A DNA stretch of 64,000 bases. Origin: Martinezella lusitana. GTDB lineage: Bacteria > Pseudomonadota > Alphaproteobacteria > Rhizobiales > Rhizobiaceae. The stretch is from positions 372,001 to 436,000 of the forward strand of contig NZ_JAFEVL010000020.1 of the NCBI RefSeq assembly GCF_016901135.1, read 5' to 3'. Positions 60,942 to 64,000 of the stretch are shown here, piece by piece. The number at the start of each line of letters is the position of its first letter. Within the stretch, counting starts at the first letter, position 1. Position numbers and translations under genes: made by a program. The notes beneath the pieces were generated by a model. That model was given only the letters and a program-made list of their open reading frames with translations. It was not told the origin of the DNA and made no database searches.

Positions 60942-61944
60942 GGGAAGAGGCAAGGGCAAGCGCAAGCAGCCCGGCTTCGCTTCTCGTGGAGCGGTTGCCG
61001 TGGGCAGCCTCGGCCTGCGCGGCGGTGCCGCGTTGGGCGGCCTTGGGCTGCGCGGCGCGGGCGCTCTCGCCGGCCTTGTCGGCGGCGCGGTCGGCAAGCA
61101 TCCAGCAATCGTCGGCGGCGTTGCTCTTTTCCTCGGGGTTTTCGGCTTTGTAACCGCCAATGCGCTTTGGTATCAGCCAGGCGCGCATCCGTCGCCCTTG
61201 CTGCGTACGCGCGATCCTGGCGCTCCCTATCAGATCCCCGGCCGCAAGTCGTTCCTGCATGCGCAGCAGGCTGATGCCGGTAATGTCACGACGTTCCGCA
61301 TCGAGCGACAGGGTTCCACAACCGGTTCCACGCCTTCTGCCGCAGCCGGTCAGGCGGCGAGCCCGGCCGCCGGGCAAGCGCCGGCCGCCGCCCCATCGAA
61401 GCTGGTTGCCGACGTCCAGGCCGAACTCATCCGTCATGGTCTCTATGATGGCGCAGCCGACGGCGTTACCGGATCACGCACGACAGCAGCCATTCTGTTC
61501 TTCCAGGAGGCGTCCGGCATGGCTCAGACGGGCGCGCCCACACCTGAGCTCCTGGCCGCGCTGAAGGCGAGCAATGCCGGAACGGTGCCTGCTAGCAAGA
61601 CGAGCGTTGCCGCTGTTCCTGCGGATCGCCCCGTCAACGTGTCCGCCACCGCGCAAGCCATCGACCCGGTTGCCGCCGCCATCCAGAACGCCGAGAAGAA
61701 CATGAAGACCGGAGCAGTCGCTGCAAAGGTCGCGCCGAGCGATGCGGTCGACAAGGTCAACATGGTGATGCAGATCCAGAAGGGTCTGAGCAACATCGCC
61801 TACAGCAATGTCAGCATCGATGGCGTCGCCGGCGAGCAGACCAAGGCGGCCATCCGCCGGTTCCAGAAGCATTATCGCCTGCCGGAAACCGGCGAGCCGA
61901 ACGTGGCCGTCCTGAAGAAGCTGCAGGATATTGGCGCGCTTTAG
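60913..61944 (+). CDS. Membrane protein with two peptidoglycan-binding domains
   Basis: A 343-residue protein. A very basic N terminus (KRKSPKGRGKGKRKQPG) leads to Gly/Ala-rich hydrophobic segments and one membrane helix (VGGVALFLGVFGFVTANAL), then Ala/Pro-rich linkers and two PG_binding_1 modules: ADVQAELIRHGLYDGAADGV and MQIQKGLSNIAYSNVSIDGV, each with the (D/G)G-xxG(x)xT type loop (VTGSRTTAAI, VAGEQTKAAI). It probably tethers the inner membrane to peptidoglycan. The start overlaps the histidine kinase gene by 29 nt, so the two are co-transcribed and may work together at the envelope. Confidence 0.86.
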   Translation: MAPQKRKSPKGRGKGKRKQPGFASRGAVAVGSLGLRGGAALGGLGLRGAGALAGLVGGAVGKHPAIVGGVALFLGVFGFVTANALWYQPGAHPSPLLRTRDPGAPYQIPGRKSFLHAQQADAGNVTTFRIERQGSTTGSTPSAAAGQAASPAAGQAPAAAPSKLVADVQAELIRHGLYDGAADGVTGSRTTAAILFFQEASGMAQTGAPTPELLAALKASNAGTVPASKTSVAAVPADRPVNVSATAQAIDPVAAAIQNAEKNMKTGAVAAKVAPSDAVDKVNMVMQIQKGLSNIAYSNVSIDGVAGEQTKAAIRRFQKHYRLPETGEPNVAVLKKLQDIGAL

Positions 61945-61992
61945 TCCGCGGGTTCAATTGCTTCGCCGGCCGCTCCTCGTTATAGCTCGGCC

Positions 61993-62352
61993 ATGAGATT
62001 GCGCAGCGACATCTTTGTGTCCGCCTTGACCCGGCGTCTGTTCGCCCGGGGCGATTTTGCCGCCGTCGAGCGGAAGGGCGAGGAGCAGGCCGGAGCGATC
62101 TTCATCCGCCAACGGTTCCGCGACGGATCGGAGACCCTCTATGCCCCGGCACCGCAGAGCTTCTTTGACGATGAGGAGAGCGGCTCCCGCCTGTTCGAGA
62201 TCCGCATCGAACGCAAGGAAGCCGCCGAGATTCGCCAGACCCTCGAGCGCGAACTGAAATTCGATCCGGATCTATGGATCATCGAGCTGGAGACCGACGA
62301 TATCGCCGATATCGTCCCGCTCGTTGACCAACGTCCCAATCCTCTGGATTGA
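61993..62352 (+). CDS. DUF1491 family protein
   Basis: A 119-residue DUF1491 protein of unknown function, typical of Rhizobiales. Blocks: MRLRSDIFVSALTRRLFARG, RQRFRDGSETLYAPAPQSFF, and ELKFDPDLWIIELETDDI. No export signal. It follows the peptidoglycan-binding gene by 48 bp on the same strand and may be the last gene of that transcript. Confidence 0.88.
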   Translation: MRLRSDIFVSALTRRLFARGDFAAVERKGEEQAGAIFIRQRFRDGSETLYAPAPQSFFDDEESGSRLFEIRIERKEAAEIRQTLERELKFDPDLWIIELETDDIADIVPLVDQRPNPLD

Positions 62353-62358
62353 TGGCCG

Positions 62359-63303
62359 CTATCGCCGGCCGACCACGCGCAGCTCCCGGATCGCACCGGA
62401 CCTGGCGCCGATGAGCGGTTCCGCGGGGCGAGGGGCCGGATTGCCCTGGGGCAGATAGGTGTAGCTGTCGGCGCGGCGCCATGCATCCACTCTTGCCTGG
62501 CTTTCCTCGGTATCGATGCCATCCAGAACCAGCCATGCGCGGCTGACGCTGCCATGCCGCTCCGCAAGATGCGGGTAGAAGCGCTCAAGCGAATAGACTG
62601 CGTCGGCGAGGCCCATGCCGAGGCTGACCAGCGTCACCGCCAGCTGCTGGCCTGATGTATCGATCAAGATGCGCTCGGTGAGCCAATGGCTGGAGGAGAG
62701 CGCATCGGCCAATGTGGCGGCAAATTGCAGTGCATCGCGTTCTCGCGCGAAGCGCACGAGCAGGGCTTCCTGCGTTTCGCTGAGGCTGCGCAAACCGAGG
62801 CGATCCTGATCGTCGCGGGCCAGATGACGCGCGGCCTGCTTGATTTGCTGGCGCAATGCTTCTTCGCGCGACAGCCGTTCGGATTCCGTCGGGCCGGTCT
62901 TCGGCGATGCTTCCCTTGCCGGGGCGTCCGCTGTCGTCATGCCGCGATCGGGCTCGGCCTGGTGCAGGCCGACAAGCGCGTCGATGACCTTGGGAGATAG
63001 GGACGGACGGCGGACGATTGCCCGCGCATGCGCTGCCCCTTGCGTGCGGGCGATGGTGATCAGCGTATCGTCATCAATCGCCTGCGAGCTGGTGAGGAAC
63101 GGAGCGGCGATCGCGATCGGCTGGCAACCGATGAACAGGGCAACGGCCTGAGGCACTGTCGGACATTGGGAAAGGGCGGCGACGGCCTGGCGCTTTGCCT
63201 CATCGGACGACGCCTGGAAAACCGGCGTGAAGAGTTCGGCAAACTGGCGGAGTTCCGATTTCGACGGATGGTTCATGCCTTCGAAGCTGGTGATCGTCGC
63301 CAT
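62359..63303 (-). CDS. DUF2336 family protein
   Basis: About 314 residues of the DUF2336 family, helical repeat-like proteins of unknown function in alphaproteobacteria. Features: FAELFTPVFQASSDEAKRQA, AAPFLTSSQAIDDDTLITIA, HARAIVRRPSLSPKVIDAL, and a later set of amphipathic helices. Start 63303 (MATITSFEGMNHPSKSEL) is preferred; upstream ribosome-binding sequence is modest. Convergent with DUF1491, 6 bp apart. Confidence 0.87.
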   Translation of the reverse strand: MATITSFEGMNHPSKSELRQFAELFTPVFQASSDEAKRQAVAALSQCPTVPQAVALFIGCQPIAIAAPFLTSSQAIDDDTLITIARTQGAAHARAIVRRPSLSPKVIDALVGLHQAEPDRGMTTADAPAREASPKTGPTESERLSREEALRQQIKQAARHLARDDQDRLGLRSLSETQEALLVRFARERDALQFAATLADALSSSHWLTERILIDTSGQQLAVTLVSLGMGLADAVYSLERFYPHLAERHGSVSRAWLVLDGIDTEESQARVDAWRRADSYTYLPQGNPAPRPAEPLIGARSGAIRELRVVGRR

Positions 63304-63832
63304 TAGAACCACGTCCTTCTTGCGGACTGTCGCAGGCTCTTCAAGGTCTCGAAACCGGTCACGCACGCCAACACCCATACTGATACGCAGAACAAAAACG
63401 CTGGGAGCCGGATTGTCGGACCTGTACCCCACCGCGCCTCTTTCCGGTCGTGCCGGATCGCCCTTTTACCGTTGGGAACGGCTTTGGCGGCGATTGTCGA
63501 AACGGGTGTGGACACGGTCGTCCTTGTCTGGCTTTCACAGAAGACTAAGGCCGGCAGGGTTAATGGTTGATGAAAACTTTATTAAAATGCCAATAAAAAT
63601 TGCGCGTTAAGCTTGCGCGAGGATATCGGCGGGATTTATGCCGGATAAGCCGCAGCCAAGGGCGATCAGCCTGCTGCGAAACGCATTCGCAGCGAGGCAT
63701 TGATGTGACGGCTCAACCTATAGGGGTTTGGCTTGGCATGTCGCCATAAAGCATTGCAGGCTTGCCTGAAGCCGCGCGTTTCGCTTCGATCACAGTCTAG
63801 TTGGGAAGACAGTCTAGTTGGGGAGAAGGTGC
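63304..63832. other. Intergenic region, 529 bp
   Basis: Between two minus-strand genes. It contains a perfect stem GCTGCGAA-ACGCA-TTCGCAGC (63673-63693), AT-rich sequence at 63560-63610, and a 17-bp tandem repeat at 63792-63825. No coding sequence or RNA gene was recognised. Confidence 0.55.
63792..63825. repeat. 17-bp tandem direct repeat
   Basis: ACAGTCTAGTTGGGAAG and ACAGTCTAGTTGGGGAG lie end to end with one mismatch, just 7 bp downstream of the final minus-strand gene's stop codon. It looks like a recent slippage duplication. Confidence 0.75.
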
Positions 63833-64000
63833 CTAGATGCCTCTCTGCTCACGCAGCGCGGCGAGCAGCTTTTCGGAGGTATTGTAGCCGGACTGAAATA
63901 GTCCAATGGCAGCGGAGGCCGCGAGCTGGGCTTCAGCACTTGTGATATCGATCCGCTTCTCCGTGCACCATGTATCGAGCGCACCGCGCAGGACCATGAC
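63833..64000 (-). CDS. C-terminal end of an unrecognised protein (cut by window edge)
   Basis: The last 55 residues of a minus-strand gene, with stop codon at 63833-63835. The readable end includes VLRGALDTWCTEKRIDITSA, AAIGLFQSGYNTSEKLLAAL and the final REQRGI. It looks like a helical cytosolic protein. The start lies beyond the window, so length and family cannot be judged. Confidence 0.75.
   Translation of the reverse strand, partial: VMVLRGALDTWCTEKRIDITSAEAQLAASAAIGLFQSGYNTSEKLLAALREQRGI

Overview
The window looks like an ordinary chromosomal stretch of an alphaproteobacterium of the Rhizobiaceae, most likely Rhizobium or a close relative. The reasons are a MucR/Ros zinc-finger regulator, a DmeR-DmeF metal efflux pair, a seven-gene Mrp/Pha antiporter operon, a PdhS-type (DivJ/PleC-like) histidine kinase, DUF1491, DUF2336 and DUF5330 proteins, high G+C coding sequence, and two long C/G-rich intergenic palindromes of the kind described as Rhizobium intergenic mosaic elements (RIME). 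I saw no rRNA, tRNA, CRISPR array, insertion sequence or prophage gene. The genus is inference.

Layout. 1-2.3 kb: a two-subunit methylmalonyl-CoA mutase operon split by a RIME-like palindrome. 2.4-4.2 kb: tandem L,D-transpeptidases. 4.2-5.3 kb: divergent ohrR/ohr. 5.4-6.5 kb: an Xre-RES toxin-antitoxin pair. 6.5-13.4 kb: a MarR regulator with a divergent DUF899 protein, a two-domain VOC protein, a HerA-like ATPase, a metallophosphoesterase and a nitrilase-family hydrolase. 13.5-18.1 kb: a stand-alone zwf, a ParE/RHH toxin-antitoxin pair, tam, and a TerC-CBS membrane protein. 18.5-25.3 kb: alcohol dehydrogenase, branched-chain aminotransferase-like enzyme, an unlisted 40-residue membrane protein, DUF1488, a PEBP-MFS pair, an AraC regulator divergent from an NTF2-like protein, and an Asp/Glu racemase-like protein.

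25.4-35.8 kb: cold-shock protein, sodB, a phosphoesterase, AraC and WYL regulators around two SDR enzymes, a LysE exporter, two c-type cytochromes, a methyltransferase, a C39-like protein and an acetyltransferase. 35.9-37.8 kb: a metal-response cluster with a MerR regulator divergent from dmeR-dmeF. 37.9-50.5 kb: class A beta-lactamase, SelO, DUF1697, oligopeptidase B, the cbpA-cbpM chaperone pair, a polysaccharide deacetylase, an AI-2E family permease, a VOC dioxygenase-like protein and a hemolysin III homologue. 50.8-56.8 kb: mrpABCDEFG with stop/start overlaps throughout. 57.3-63.3 kb: mucR, sufE, DUF5330, a membrane histidine kinase overlapping a peptidoglycan-binding protein gene, DUF1491 and DUF2336. 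The window ends in the 3' part of an unrecognised gene.

How it fits together: most genes serve stress and envelope homeostasis: peroxide (ohr), superoxide (sodB), metals (dmeF), Na+/pH (mrp), cell wall (L,D-transpeptidases, deacetylase, beta-lactamase, peptidoglycan-binding protein) and proteostasis (cbpA/cbpM, oligopeptidase B). Many regulators sit divergent to their probable targets with inverted repeats between them. I found no convincing large undescribed multi-gene system. The best leads are small: an orphan intrinsic terminator that may mark a small RNA near 18.4 kb, a 40-residue membrane peptide gene at 20.8 kb, a possible 28-residue peptide after merR, several unassigned operator-like palindromes, and an uncharacterised phosphoesterase-nitrilase gene pair.
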